64,000 nt of DNA. It comes from Symbiodinium sp. CCMP2592. Lineage: Eukaryota > Sar > Dinophyceae > Suessiales > Symbiodiniaceae. Below, piece after piece: positions 54,499-63,481 of this stretch (within the stretch, counting starts at the first letter, position 1; each line of letters starts with the position of its first letter). The stretch is taken from positions 1,619,945 through 1,683,944 of the forward strand of contig CAJNDT010003223.1 in assembly GCA_905221615.1 (NCBI GenBank). The letters are read 5' to 3'. The translations under genes and the position numbers were made by a program. Under the pieces are notes generated by a model, which was not told where the DNA came from, searched no databases, and saw nothing but the letters and a program-made list of their open reading frames with translations.

Positions 54499-55018
54499 TC
54501 CCCAGGTTCCGGTCGGAGGTTCCTGAGACTGCCAGCCTGGAAGACTAGTCCTTCCGTCCTCCTTTTTTCCGGAGGGTCCGACAGATTTGTTCTTGTTTGA
54601 AGGGGTTTCGGTAACAGGTCTCTAGAAGGGTCCCGGTCAAGACCTCGGATGTTTTGGGAGGGTGCAGATGCTTATCCGTGGCACCTTGGCTCAAGTGGCT
54701 CTCCAGCTGAAGTCGGCGAATTCGATCTATCCCTCCTGTCGAGGTCTCAAGGAGCCTACCACTTTTCCGAAAGAAGTCCTTGAAAGGAGTCGAGGGCAGA
54801 TGACGCTCGAAAGCTTCGAGGGCTCCCCGCAGTGTTGCAGGCATGTTGCCGACAGGTCATGGAAGTTTCTGTGTGTCTGGAACCACATGCCCTGTGGTCA
54901 AACAAGCTGTGTAAGAGAAGTGCCAGGTATGTGAGCCCCATGATGCAGAAACCTGGCAAAGTGGCTCTCCGACTCGCCCCGCGACTCCAAGGCTTGGCCG
55001 TAAAACACCCTAAACCCT
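54499..55018. other. Non-coding gap before the LINE copies
   Basis: No gene motif. It is presumably the start of a topoisomerase II intron. It ends in ACACCCTAAACCCTATT, a telomere-like motif, at the boundary with the truncated LINE. Confidence 0.4.
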
Positions 55019-55368
55019 ATTGACCTCCCGCAGATGTCGGAAGGGCCAGTACAGGGGTCGCAGTGGGGGCAACTCCAAGTGGCGGACGGGGTGCTGGAGC
55101 TCAGCGAGTCGGGGCAGTCAGTGGAGTTGGTCAGTGGCGAGCAGTCGGAAGGGGCACAGGACACCTTGGCTACATCAGGCTGGGAGGACGAACAGGGAAC
55201 TGAGCCGGACACTGCTGTACCTCGTCGTGTACCACCACATGTGGCAAGTGAAGAACGTGATCAAGTGGGCAGCTAGGTTTTCTACTGAGGGGTCAAAGCC
55301 GCGTTCCCAACCGGGATTCCATTCTTGCAGACTCTGCTGGACGGAAAAAGGCGTTCAAAAAAAAAAAA
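55019..55368 (+). mobile_element. 5'-truncated LINE copy (3' end only) with poly(A)
   Basis: 350 bp matching the last 350 bp of the downstream full LINE (62943-63294) with one substitution (G at 55303, T at 63227) and a slightly shorter A tail (12 versus 14). It holds the end of ORF3 (MSEGPVQGSQWGQLQ) and the 3' UTR. Such 5' truncation is typical of target-primed reverse transcription. CCCTAAA-like sequence lies on both sides. Confidence 0.92.
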
Positions 55369-55552
55369 CCCTGAAACCTAAACCCGGTTGTTTTCCCCCC
55401 GGTGTGTGTCCCCTGTGTAGTGCTTGGCGAGCGGGGCTGAGTTTCGCGACTGGCGCGAGTTCTACCTGATTCTGCCGGCTCACGAGAAGCTCGGCGGGTT
55501 CTCGGGGCCCTGTTCGCCGCCCTTTACCTGTTTCTGTTGAAGATCGGGGCAC

Positions 55553-56506
55553 ATGTCGCGTGGAAGGAAGCGTGACGAACCCATGCCGGCAGAGGACGTC
55601 TCGGTTCCAAGCAGTTCTGGAGATGAAGGGGATCGTAGTCCTAAGCGTCCTGCACCTGTTGCTGATGCCCCGGTGACGCTGCGTGAGCTTCGCAGCATTC
55701 TGTCGGAGCAAACCAAGCAACTCACTGTTCTCCAGGCGGGGGCGGTTGACAAGGCAGTGCATCGTTTGGAAAAGACTCTGGAGACGCGCCTGGCCGAGGT
55801 GGACTCTCGAGCAGAACAGATGGACGCCAGGGTTGGCGCTTTGGAGAAACAGATCGAAGAGTTGTTGCAGCAGGGCGCGGCTGTGCCAAAGTTCCACGGT
55901 TTAGGGAGTGACGACTCGGCGAGAAGGGCAAGGACATTGGTTTATGGTGGCTGGCCGCGTGAGAGCCGGAGGAAGGTGATTCTTGCGGAGCTCCAGGAAC
56001 ACCTCACTGCTCTGGGGGTCGCCTCGCTCCTCGACCATGATCCTTTTACCACGGGGGCTAGACGGAGTATGGCTCTCTCAGGCTTCCAGCAACGGGCTGG
56101 TGAAAGTTTCCAGGACATGCGATCTCGCATGCACAAAATTGTGATCGCTTTCAGCTCGGGCAATCTGACTAACAAGCAGGGGGGTCGGATTTGGGCCAGT
56201 TATTCGAAGAGCAAAGCCGAGCGTGAGAAAGGATCGCATGCAGGGTGGGTGAAACGAGCATCGGCGAGCCTCCTGGACGTCTCCGAGGTCAATATGGATA
56301 TTGAGTGGCAGACTGGATCGGTGTGGTGCGAGGACACATTGGTGGCGTCCTCTGATCTCCCGGTGCCGCCTGGCACTGATATGCGAGGGGTCCTTGTTCG
56401 TGATGATCAGGATGCTAAACCATGGGTCTCCTTCAAATTGCTCGCGGCAGGGTTGAAGCAAAAAGAGAAGGAGGTCAAACAGGCCCTTGAGGATTGCAAG
56501 CGCTGA
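55553..56506 (+). CDS. LINE ORF1 protein
   Basis: 317 residues from the ATG at 55553. The N-terminus is basic and Ser-rich (RGRKRDEP, SPKRPAPV). Residues about 43-105 form a coiled coil (VTLRELRSILSEQTKQL to RVGALEKQIEELLQQ), probably for multimer formation. It is followed by an RRM-like fold (RTLVYGGWPRESRRKVILAE, SMALSGFQQRAG, KIVIAFSSGN). This coiled coil-RRM order is that of L1-type ORF1 RNA chaperones. It ends at TGA 56504-56506, and ORF2 continues in the same frame with no further stop. Confidence 0.75.
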   Translation: MSRGRKRDEPMPAEDVSVPSSSGDEGDRSPKRPAPVADAPVTLRELRSILSEQTKQLTVLQAGAVDKAVHRLEKTLETRLAEVDSRAEQMDARVGALEKQIEELLQQGAAVPKFHGLGSDDSARRARTLVYGGWPRESRRKVILAELQEHLTALGVASLLDHDPFTTGARRSMALSGFQQRAGESFQDMRSRMHKIVIAFSSGNLTNKQGGRIWASYSKSKAEREKGSHAGWVKRASASLLDVSEVNMDIEWQTGSVWCEDTLVASSDLPVPPGTDMRGVLVRDDQDAKPWVSFKLLAAGLKQKEKEVKQALEDCKR

Positions 56507-59344
56507 CTCGCCAGTTCTGATGCTGACAACTGTGACAGTGAGCTCAGGGTTCTCGGCTGGAATCTTGGTGGTGCGGAGGTCCAAGACCTGCCGCGCACAC
56601 TTGCGGATGCTACTCCTTTGCAGATGGAAAAGGACTCCATTCTCCTCCTGCAGGAATACCCGAGGGGTGCACAGGGATGGGCCGTTGAGAAGCAAGGGCA
56701 GTGGACGGTTGTCACTCATAGGCATGGAGAAGCGTGGCGAGGGTCAGGGTTGATGTACTGTACTGACGCGTGGTGCCTGACGAGACGGGTTTGCACAGCT
56801 AAGGGCACTTGGTTTCGGCTCCGTTCCATCTCGGTTGCTGAGGACATCCTGTGGGTTGGTACTGCACATTTCACACCTGGGTCCACGGTGGCGGTGTATG
56901 AGAATGAGGTCGAGGACCATTTTCAAGCTTTGCCCTCTAGTGCCAAAAGGGTTGTTTTCCAAGGTGATGTGAATACGCCGTTCCTTTGGGTGAAGGATGG
57001 GGCTGCAGTTACTGCGGTTGCTCGTGAAGGCAAAGGTGGCTTGTTGCAGAAGGCCTTTCATGACAAGGGTTTGGTTATGATTGCTCCAGTGGATGGTCAA
57101 CACTCAACGCCGACTTGCCGTCCACGGCAGGCGGGCCGAACAGGACAGCATATCGATGTCTTTGCGAGCAAGGGATTACACGCAGGGGGCACGCACATCC
57201 ATATTGATTCGCACCTTGCTGGGGGCACCGATCATGAACTCATGCATGGTTGCTTTCGATCTACATGGTGTCGCAGAACCTCTCGGCGTTCGACCAGGGC
57301 CAGGGTTGTGTGTGGTACATTTGGGGTTATCACGCATGTCGACCAGCCTACCCTGGCAGCTTTGGCTATCACTCACACTAAGCCTGCACCGGGCCGTGCT
57401 TACAGGGACCCATCGGATGTTCGCGACCTGTTCAAACGTGCCAAGCAACGAGGCACCCCCGCCTTGTGGAAGGCGGCTCTCAAGGCGCGGAAAGTGGCGA
57501 GGAAGGCGTGGGAGGCCGAGAGACTTCAGAGGGCTGCAGGTGGTGATTGGGATGCCATCCGGGAAATCAAGGGAGTGAGAAATGAAGGTTGGGACGTCGA
57601 GTTTGCGCTCCATCAACAGGGTGACCCTCACGAGGCAATTCATCGGCACTTCCAAGGGGTTTACTCGAGCCGTCGCAGGGATCCAGTCGTACCAAAGTCT
57701 GATGAGGAGGTCCGGGGCTTCACGATCGAAGAATTGTGGACAGGGATTAAGCAGCTCAAAGGGCGGAAGGCAGTTGGCAAGGATTTGACATCGAGGGAGC
57801 TCTTGGAAGGGATCTGCCATGCGGAAGGTGGGGCGGAGCACGTTGTTGAATTCTTCAACCGCGTGTTGGTGGCACAGGAGGTGCCCACCGAATGGAATGA
57901 ACCGTTGCTGGTGATGCTCCCTAAGGTTTCGCATCCACATTGCCCTCGTGAACTTCGACCCATCGCACTTGGTTCATCGGTAGGAAAGCTCTTCAGCCGT
58001 CTCTTGCTTAATCGTTGTCTCGAGAAAATCCGACTCCAATACCCACCTCAATGCGCTGGAGTTCATCGTCAAACCAACGACTTCACTTACTCATTGATTC
58101 GCCTCTTTGAGTTGGAACGTGAATGGCAGGGGGGCATGGCGGCTTTGAAGGTGGATATCAGTCGTGCGTTTGATGATGTCGACAGGGATGTGTTGGTAGC
58201 AAAGCTGGAACAGAAACTTGGACCTGGGCCAGAACTCCAATGTTGGAAAAGTCTCCTTGCCAACAATGCTGCGACCCTCTCCACCCCTTTTGGGGAATCT
58301 ACTATTGAGGTTGGGAAAGGGATAAAGCAGGGAGGGATCGAATCGCCGGCTTTCTTCTCGATGCTCATGGAGCTCGCAGTTCGTGAAGCTGAGGTCGAGT
58401 ACGATTGGATGCACAGGCAGCGACTTTACCCAGACCTCCAATGCCCGGATGCTGCCCTCTTTATGGATGATGGTGTTCTGTGGACCTTGGGGACTAAGGC
58501 TTTGCAGCAACGAGTCTCTGAATTGTCTCGGGTACTTTTTCGGTACGGCCTGAAGGTGAACCTCGCTAAATGCCAATTGTATTGTGCTCCTTGTTGCCCC
58601 GGGCCGCCTCTTTTGCGGATGGAGGGTCAGGTTCTTCATGCGAGTGATCATCTGTCGGTGATGGGGCTCAGGCTCCAGGTTGGGCAGTCTATCTGCGCTC
58701 TGGTGTCCCCTCTTGCCACAAGGTGCCGTGCGAAGTTCTGGGAAATTCGACACATCCTACGTGCACAAGGGCAACTGTTTTCGAGGGTTAGGGTCATGCA
58801 ACGCATTGTTGGGGCATCGGCATTGTGGTGCATTGCTTCGATACCACCTGATAAGGCTGCCATGTCTATGTTGAACAGTGTGCAGTTGCAACTTCTCGTG
58901 TGGTTACTACGGCTTGGTCGTCGCAAAGATGAAACGTGGACGGGTTTTCGACAACGTGCCTTCAGGTCTGCCCGCGCTGTTCTTCACAATGCCAAGTGTG
59001 AACGTTGGTCGACTATATGGCTTAGAAGATATTGGCAGTTCGCTGGGCATCGTGCAAGGGCTGCTGATCACCCGTGTCCATGCATCAGCACAGTGCTCGA
59101 AGGGTTCCGGTCCTTGGGATGGTGGAGGGTCGAAAAGCATCGAAAGGATGGGATCAAACACAACGGAAAACACTATGCACGTCTCACGCTCCTTGAACAA
59201 TGCCTCGACGAAGCTGCGCGTGGGGAATGGCGAATGGTTGCAAGGGATAGGGTTGCATGGAGGCAGGGCGAACAACGCTGGGTGGAGCACATGGATCTTC
59301 CGTGGTCGTCGGGGCGTCAACTGAGCATTGCTAATGATTTTTAG
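56507..59344 (+). CDS. LINE ORF2: APE endonuclease and reverse transcriptase
   Basis: 945-codon open frame directly after the ORF1 stop; the first ATG is at 56624. The endonuclease fold starts before that ATG (LRVLGWNLGG, about 56543-56573), so translation probably begins upstream or by readthrough. Endonuclease marks: WN, LLLQEYPRG (Glu), GTAHFTP, FQGDVNTPF (DxN), and GGTDHELMH in place of SDH. RT from about 57900: LPKVSHPHCPRELRPIAL; motif A KVDISRAFDDVDR at 58150; motif B GIKQGGIESPAFFS; motif C ALFMDDGVLW at 58456, with the catalytic DD. The C-terminal 250 residues have no clear zinc knuckle. Nicks target DNA and primes reverse transcription from the nick. Confidence 0.9.
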   Translation, partial: LASSDADNCDSELRVLGWNLGGAEVQDLPRTLADATPLQMEKDSILLLQEYPRGAQGWAVEKQGQWTVVTHRHGEAWRGSGLMYCTDAWCLTRRVCTAKGTWFRLRSISVAEDILWVGTAHFTPGSTVAVYENEVEDHFQALPSSAKRVVFQGDVNTPFLWVKDGAAVTAVAREGKGGLLQKAFHDKGLVMIAPVDGQHSTPTCRPRQAGRTGQHIDVFASKGLHAGGTHIHIDSHLAGGTDHELMHGCFRSTWCRRTSRRSTRARVVCGTFGVITHVDQPTLAALAITHTKPAPGRAYRDPSDVRDLFKRAKQRGTPALWKAALKARKVARKAWEAERLQRAAGGDWDAIREIKGVRNEGWDVEFALHQQGDPHEAIHRHFQGVYSSRRRDPVVPKSDEEVRGFTIEELWTGIKQLKGRKAVGKDLTSRELLEGICHAEGGAEHVVEFFNRVLVAQEVPTEWNEPLLVMLPKVSHPHCPRELRPIALGSSVGKLFSRLLLNRCLEKIRLQYPPQCAGVHRQTNDFTYSLIRLFELEREWQGGMAALKVDISRAFDDVDRDVLVAKLEQKLGPGPELQCWKSLLANNAATLSTPFGESTIEVGKGIKQGGIESPAFFSMLMELAVREAEVEYDWMHRQRLYPDLQCPDAALFMDDGVLWTLGTKALQQRVSELSRVLFRYGLKVNLAKCQLYCAPCCPGPPLLRMEGQVLHASDHLSVMGLRLQVGQSICALVSPLATRCRAKFWEIRHILRAQGQLFSRVRVMQRIVGASALWCIASIPPDKAAMSMLNSVQLQLLVWLLRLGRRKDETWTGFRQRAFRSARAVLHNAKCERWSTIWLRRYWQFAGHRARAADHPCPCISTVLEGFRSLGWWRVEKHRKDGIKHNGKHYARLTLLEQCLDEAARGEWRMVARDRVAWRQGEQRWVEHMDLPWSSGRQLSIANDF

Positions 59345-59493
59345 GGCTTCGCTGTGTCTACTTGCTTCTGAGTGTGCTGGCTGTACAGTTTCTCATGAGG
59401 GCCATGTCCGAGTGCTGTTGTGAAGGCTGAACCCCTGATGTTTAGCGCTCGAGACTGTTGGCAACTCTTGCAGCTCCAGCCACTCCTGCCAGC

Positions 59494-62457
59494 ATGGGCA
59501 GCTTCTTCCTTTCATGGTTTTGCCTCTTGGCAGTGCCGACTCCTCAAGGGATTGGCAGTGGTGTTCCCCGTGAAGGGCAACACTTTGAGGACTCGTTGAG
59601 TTTTGGGGAGGCCCTCTCCCCGGCGCCTTGGTATGATGGTTTGGTTGCACTTCCGCATGGAGTCGGCGATCCGGAAAAGGATGATCGCGGTCGGCGGGAG
59701 CTGTACCCATTGAAGTCTCACGAGGGCAAGGTTTCAGGACTATCACACGGTCATGTTTCTTCACAAATGGAAGGGAGTGTGCCTGATCGCTTAAAGGATG
59801 GCTTGGTGGGAGATCAAGGAACCCCTGGGGCTGATCATGCTGAAGGAAGCCCCGGTCGGCGGAAGAGGTACCCAGTGGAGTCTCACCAGGGCAGGTTTCG
59901 TGGACCTCGGCATGGTAAAGGACAGGGTGTTGGGATTTCCTCTTGGGGCAAGCCGGCTTTGCAGGCGGGTGACTCTGACGAGGTCCTCTTCATGCAGGAA
60001 GTGAGCCTCTCGTCGACCGAGTCGGAGACTCCTCTTTGGTTGCAAGAGGCAAGAAAAACCTTCAGGGCTTTTCGCGAGCGGGGCCTTCATAAATGTGCCG
60101 CCCTCGCTTTGAGGGATCTTCTTCGGTCAGCTACCTCGGGTGGGCACCGACTGGCAAAGGTTGCGGTCCCGTACATCCTTGAGGACTCAGGTCGTGCTGG
60201 TGCTCGCGAACCTACGACCGTGGAAGCTGGGGAATGCTTCCAGTGGGCTCAGCAGGTCTTCGCTGAACTTCATGCGGAAGGAGGGCCGAGTGCCTCCTCT
60301 GGATGTCCGCCAGCCACCCCTGCAGCGACGGAGGGCACCTCAGGTTTCCCGTATGGGCTCTTTCATGCAGTACAAGTCCTGCCTGACGGTCGCTATGTTG
60401 CGAGGTCGATGACTGGAGGGTCTGTTTCAGGGCCTGGGCATGCTGGGGCTGATCCGGACCGCCATGGTAGTGACGAGGCAGAGGGTGAAAATGGCGATGA
60501 GGATGCGATGTCAGTTCTCACGGTTGGATGGGTGATGGTCGCCCCTGTCCTGGTCGCGAGCTTCGAGGAACCCTTCCCAAATGGACCAGTGCCTGAGTGG
60601 TGGTGGGAAATGGTTGATGACGTCAGGGGACTGATGGATCGTGGAATGGATGGCCCGGACCTTTCGCGCCGACTCCATCGTCGGCTTCGGCAGGACGAGG
60701 ATACCAGGTTCGTGGAGGAGACCTTGCTCTATGTCAATGGGTTAAGCCGGGCACTACACCTACATCGGCCGCTTCCTGCGAGTGCTGAGCCTGGTGGGAC
60801 CCCCCCTACGGATGAGGAGTGCCAGAACACGATTGGAAGGGTCATCAGGAGACTGAAGCGAAAGTGGTTGTGGACTATCTGCCCAATCGCTATGCAGAAT
60901 CAGCAGGAAGAGGACCGGCTCATGGATGCGGGGCTCACGCACTTCGAGCTCTCTCCTGCATTGAGGCATGCAGAGGCGGAGGAAAGGAGGGGTCTATCTC
61001 GGTCCCGCTCTCCGCATCGCCGTGACCGTGAACCTTGGCTGGTGACGGCCGAAGACGTGCCGGAAGTCGGGGAAGTGGAGGATGAGGACGCTTCCAGCCT
61101 CATGGATGTCCGGGGAGGGCGTGGTCGAGATGGAAGATCACGATCCACTGGTTGTGGAGGCAGCGGTGGGGCTCCCAGGCGACACAGGGATGGCCCTGCA
61201 AACAGGCGCAGGGTACTGGAGCGCAGGCCACTGCGTATCCGGCCAGCTCCCTCGGATGCTCACGGAGGTGGAAGGCGAAGGGACCCGAGCAGGAATCCAC
61301 GTATGGGACCTTCGGCACGGACGACGCCGCGGGTCCGCTACCCTGGATTGACTCGCCCGACATCGTCCATGACGCCTCCTTCGTCGTCTCTGGCTACTCC
61401 CTCGGGGGCCTCGGGGTCCGCTGGCCCTGTGACCAGCAGTGGACCCAGCATCGATGTTATTGATGCGATGGACTTCTGGCGGAGGCACATCCTAGTTCCG
61501 GAGGGCAACGACGGGCTCCCAGTTTCCCATGGAGGACCCATCATTGAGAATGCCCGGTACAGACATGTTCTGATGCTGCTCAGGGACAGGACCGAGGCTG
61601 ATAGGGCGATCCTCAGCATCGGGGTCGTCAGTTTCATCAGGGCAATCATGGTGGAGTTGGGCGAACTTTGCCATGAAGCATGCCTACAGTTGGAGGACCT
61701 AGCGGAGCAGGAGCCCGAGCCGGAAGACGACACGGTCGAAGTGACAGTGGAAGGTGATGAAGCGGGGCTCATGCAAACCACCATGGACGATGTGAGGAGG
61801 GACACCGCGGGTGAAAAGTGGCAACGGTTACTTGCGAGGCTGCAGAGTGAGCTGGCAGGGCAGGAGGAGATCACTAGGGGGCACCACGTTAACTGCCTGC
61901 TGGGACACGTCCGGCGCATGGGGCCTATCCCTGAGGATGGGATGGTCACTGAATTGCAGGCCCTTCTGCTTGCAATGGCGGAACCGCATGTGGCCGCTGG
62001 CAGCTCTGGCAACGATGGTTGTGACTGCTGGGTTACCACCTGGATGGGCTTGCTGGCTGTTCACCTCCCTGGCCTGCGGCTGGAGCCTGAGAATCTCCTG
62101 GAGGACTCCATTGATGAAGGTGCTCTTTTGGAGGCAGTTGAGGAAGCTGAAACTAAGCTTCGTGTGCAACCGACTCTGGCCAAGCCCGACTCCAACACGA
62201 CCGCTGAGTATTACTTCATGAAAGCCCAGGAGCAAGCAGTCTTACAGCACCAGGCTGCCAACTACCGTGACTGGGAGCAATGGGAGTTGGACCAGGCCTT
62301 GTCGAGGCATGTGGAAGCTGACCAAGGGCTCGTCAAGTGGTGGTTCAGGTCTCGGCAAAATTGTCCAACACGGGCAGTGATGCTGGGCCCAGCTTGGGCA
62401 GGGAGTGGCATATGGAGGTGCCAGCCACCGGGAGCCTGGACTTGGCCATCAGGGTGA
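59494..62457 (+). CDS. LINE ORF3, large protein of unknown function
   Basis: 987 residues from the first ATG at 59494. The start MGSFFLSWFCLLAVPTPQG is hydrophobic, like a signal peptide or membrane anchor. An internal duplication follows: GRRELYPLKSHEGKVSGL and GRRKRYPVESHQGRFRGP, about 55 residues apart. The middle is acidic and helical. An RS-like motif LSRSRSPHRRDREP lies at about 60991-61033. Pro/Ser-rich and acidic (EPEPEDDTVEVTVEG) segments come after. No enzyme motif was recognised. The frame ends at 62457, but sense continues in another frame (62337-63200), so a one-base slip near 62340 is likely. A third ORF this long is not usual for APE-type LINEs. Confidence 0.7.
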   Translation: MGSFFLSWFCLLAVPTPQGIGSGVPREGQHFEDSLSFGEALSPAPWYDGLVALPHGVGDPEKDDRGRRELYPLKSHEGKVSGLSHGHVSSQMEGSVPDRLKDGLVGDQGTPGADHAEGSPGRRKRYPVESHQGRFRGPRHGKGQGVGISSWGKPALQAGDSDEVLFMQEVSLSSTESETPLWLQEARKTFRAFRERGLHKCAALALRDLLRSATSGGHRLAKVAVPYILEDSGRAGAREPTTVEAGECFQWAQQVFAELHAEGGPSASSGCPPATPAATEGTSGFPYGLFHAVQVLPDGRYVARSMTGGSVSGPGHAGADPDRHGSDEAEGENGDEDAMSVLTVGWVMVAPVLVASFEEPFPNGPVPEWWWEMVDDVRGLMDRGMDGPDLSRRLHRRLRQDEDTRFVEETLLYVNGLSRALHLHRPLPASAEPGGTPPTDEECQNTIGRVIRRLKRKWLWTICPIAMQNQQEEDRLMDAGLTHFELSPALRHAEAEERRGLSRSRSPHRRDREPWLVTAEDVPEVGEVEDEDASSLMDVRGGRGRDGRSRSTGCGGSGGAPRRHRDGPANRRRVLERRPLRIRPAPSDAHGGGRRRDPSRNPRMGPSARTTPRVRYPGLTRPTSSMTPPSSSLATPSGASGSAGPVTSSGPSIDVIDAMDFWRRHILVPEGNDGLPVSHGGPIIENARYRHVLMLLRDRTEADRAILSIGVVSFIRAIMVELGELCHEACLQLEDLAEQEPEPEDDTVEVTVEGDEAGLMQTTMDDVRRDTAGEKWQRLLARLQSELAGQEEITRGHHVNCLLGHVRRMGPIPEDGMVTELQALLLAMAEPHVAAGSSGNDGCDCWVTTWMGLLAVHLPGLRLEPENLLEDSIDEGALLEAVEEAETKLRVQPTLAKPDSNTTAEYYFMKAQEQAVLQHQAANYRDWEQWELDQALSRHVEADQGLVKWWFRSRQNCPTRAVMLGPAWAGSGIWRCQPPGAWTWPSG

Positions 62458-63200
62458 GTACGGCATCTGGGCCGGACCCGGCCGAAGTTGACACGGTGCT
62501 GACACCAGACACCAAGCGCCGTCGTCGTGATCTCCAAGTTCGGGCCAAACATGAAGCGGAAATGGCACCTCACCTGGACTATGGCCAGTATGCACAACTG
62601 TACGACCACTGGCTTCGAGGGCTCCTCAGCGACACCCAGGTCTTGAACTTGTATGGCAAAGAAATCTTGGGGTATTTCGAGGCTCAGTTCGCTACGACAG
62701 AGGGGATCGCAGCCCGTCCTCTACCTGGCTCTCAAGAAGATCTTCGGGACGACGATGAACTACAGGCGGGGCCCCTTGGGTATGGTGAGTACGAGCGTGC
62801 CTATGGTCTTTGGAAAGATGGGTGGCTGAAGGAGACTCGGATCATGAACAAGTACGGGCTCCGGGTCCTCAACCTAATGACCGCTCAGCGGGTGAACGGT
62901 GACCTGCCTCCTACACGTCCAGGGCCAAATGGAGGGACGGTGATTGACCTCCCGCAGATGTCGGAAGGGCCAGTACAGGGGTCGCAGTGGGGGCAACTCC
63001 AAGTGGCGGACGGGGTGCTGGAGCTCAGCGAGTCGGGGCAGTCAGTGGAGTTGGTCAGTGGCGAGCAGTCGGAAGGGGCACAGGACACCTTGGCTACATC
63101 AGGCTGGGAGGACGAACAGGGAACTGAGCCGGACACTGCTGTACCTCGTCGTGTACCACCACATGTGGCAAGTGAAGAACGTGATCAAGTGGGCAGCTAG
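62337..63200 (+). CDS. C-terminal part of LINE ORF3 in a shifted frame
   Basis: The frame from about 62340 (VQVSAKLSNTGSDAGPSLG) to the TAG at 63200 reads as a natural continuation of ORF3. It contains two copies of a roughly 37-residue unit: YGQYAQLYDHWLRGLLSDTQ and YGEYERAYGLWKDGWLKETR, each followed by NxYGxxxL and ending near AQ. The tail is acidic and Gln/Ser-rich (LELSESGQSVELVSGEQ). The tail is also present in the truncated copy at 55.0 kb, unaltered, which suggests constraint or recent origin. Confidence 0.7.
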   Translation: MVVQVSAKLSNTGSDAGPSLGREWHMEVPATGSLDLAIRVSTASGPDPAEVDTVLTPDTKRRRRDLQVRAKHEAEMAPHLDYGQYAQLYDHWLRGLLSDTQVLNLYGKEILGYFEAQFATTEGIAARPLPGSQEDLRDDDELQAGPLGYGEYERAYGLWKDGWLKETRIMNKYGLRVLNLMTAQRVNGDLPPTRPGPNGGTVIDLPQMSEGPVQGSQWGQLQVADGVLELSESGQSVELVSGEQSEGAQDTLATSGWEDEQGTEPDTAVPRRVPPHVASEERDQVGS

Positions 63201-63294
63201 GTTTTCTACTGAGGGGTCAAAGCCGCTTTCCCAACCGGGATTCCATTCTTGCAGACTCTGCTGGACGGAAAAAGGCGTTCAAAAAAAAAAAAAA
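62943..63294 (+). repeat. LINE 3' end duplicated at 55019-55368
   Basis: Direct repeat partner of the truncated upstream copy at an offset of 7924 bp. One mismatch plus two extra As. Confidence 0.95.
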
Positions 63295-63411
63295 CCCTAA
63301 ACCGGCCCTTGTTCTCAGTGCGGCGGAGGCGAAGCAGCGAGCGGCGGCCAGCGGCCGCTGATGCCGGCGATCGACATGCCGGGACTTGGATCCTCAGCTC
63401 ATTACTTTTGG

Positions 63412-63481
63412 GGGGTTCTTATAATGAGGATCCTACTATTTAGGGTACTATATTAGGGTCCCCTATTTTCGGAAACTCCCA
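63412..63481. mobile_element. Truncated foldback element, TTTCCGAAAA family, one end only
   Basis: Reads GGATCCTACTATTTAGGG...CCCCTATTTTCGGAAACTCCCA. It aligns with the reverse complement of the 6412-6517 copy, but the left terminal repeat is missing. Confidence 0.75.

Larger units (their letters stand above)
55369..63294 (+). mobile_element. Apparently full-length LINE (APE-type non-LTR retrotransposon)
   Basis: About 7.9 kb. It has a short 5' UTR, ORF1 (RNA-binding-like with coiled coil), ORF2 (APE endonuclease plus RT), a large ORF3 of unknown function, and a 3' UTR ending in A14. The exact 5' end, between 55369 and 55550, is not defined. The reading frames are long, so the copy is recent. 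It shares its 3' end with the truncated copy immediately upstream. Confidence 0.9.

Noticed and set aside
56078-56725. 215-codon minus-strand frame
   Set aside because: Antisense shadow of LINE ORF1/ORF2.
61338-62039. 233-codon Ser-rich minus-strand frame
   Set aside because: Antisense of ORF3 acidic segments; composition mirrors the + strand codons.
55019-63294. Could the 350-bp direct repeats be LTRs?
   Set aside because: They end in poly(A), contain ORF3 coding sequence, and the enclosed proteins are APE endonuclease and non-LTR RT; a truncated LINE copy explains them.
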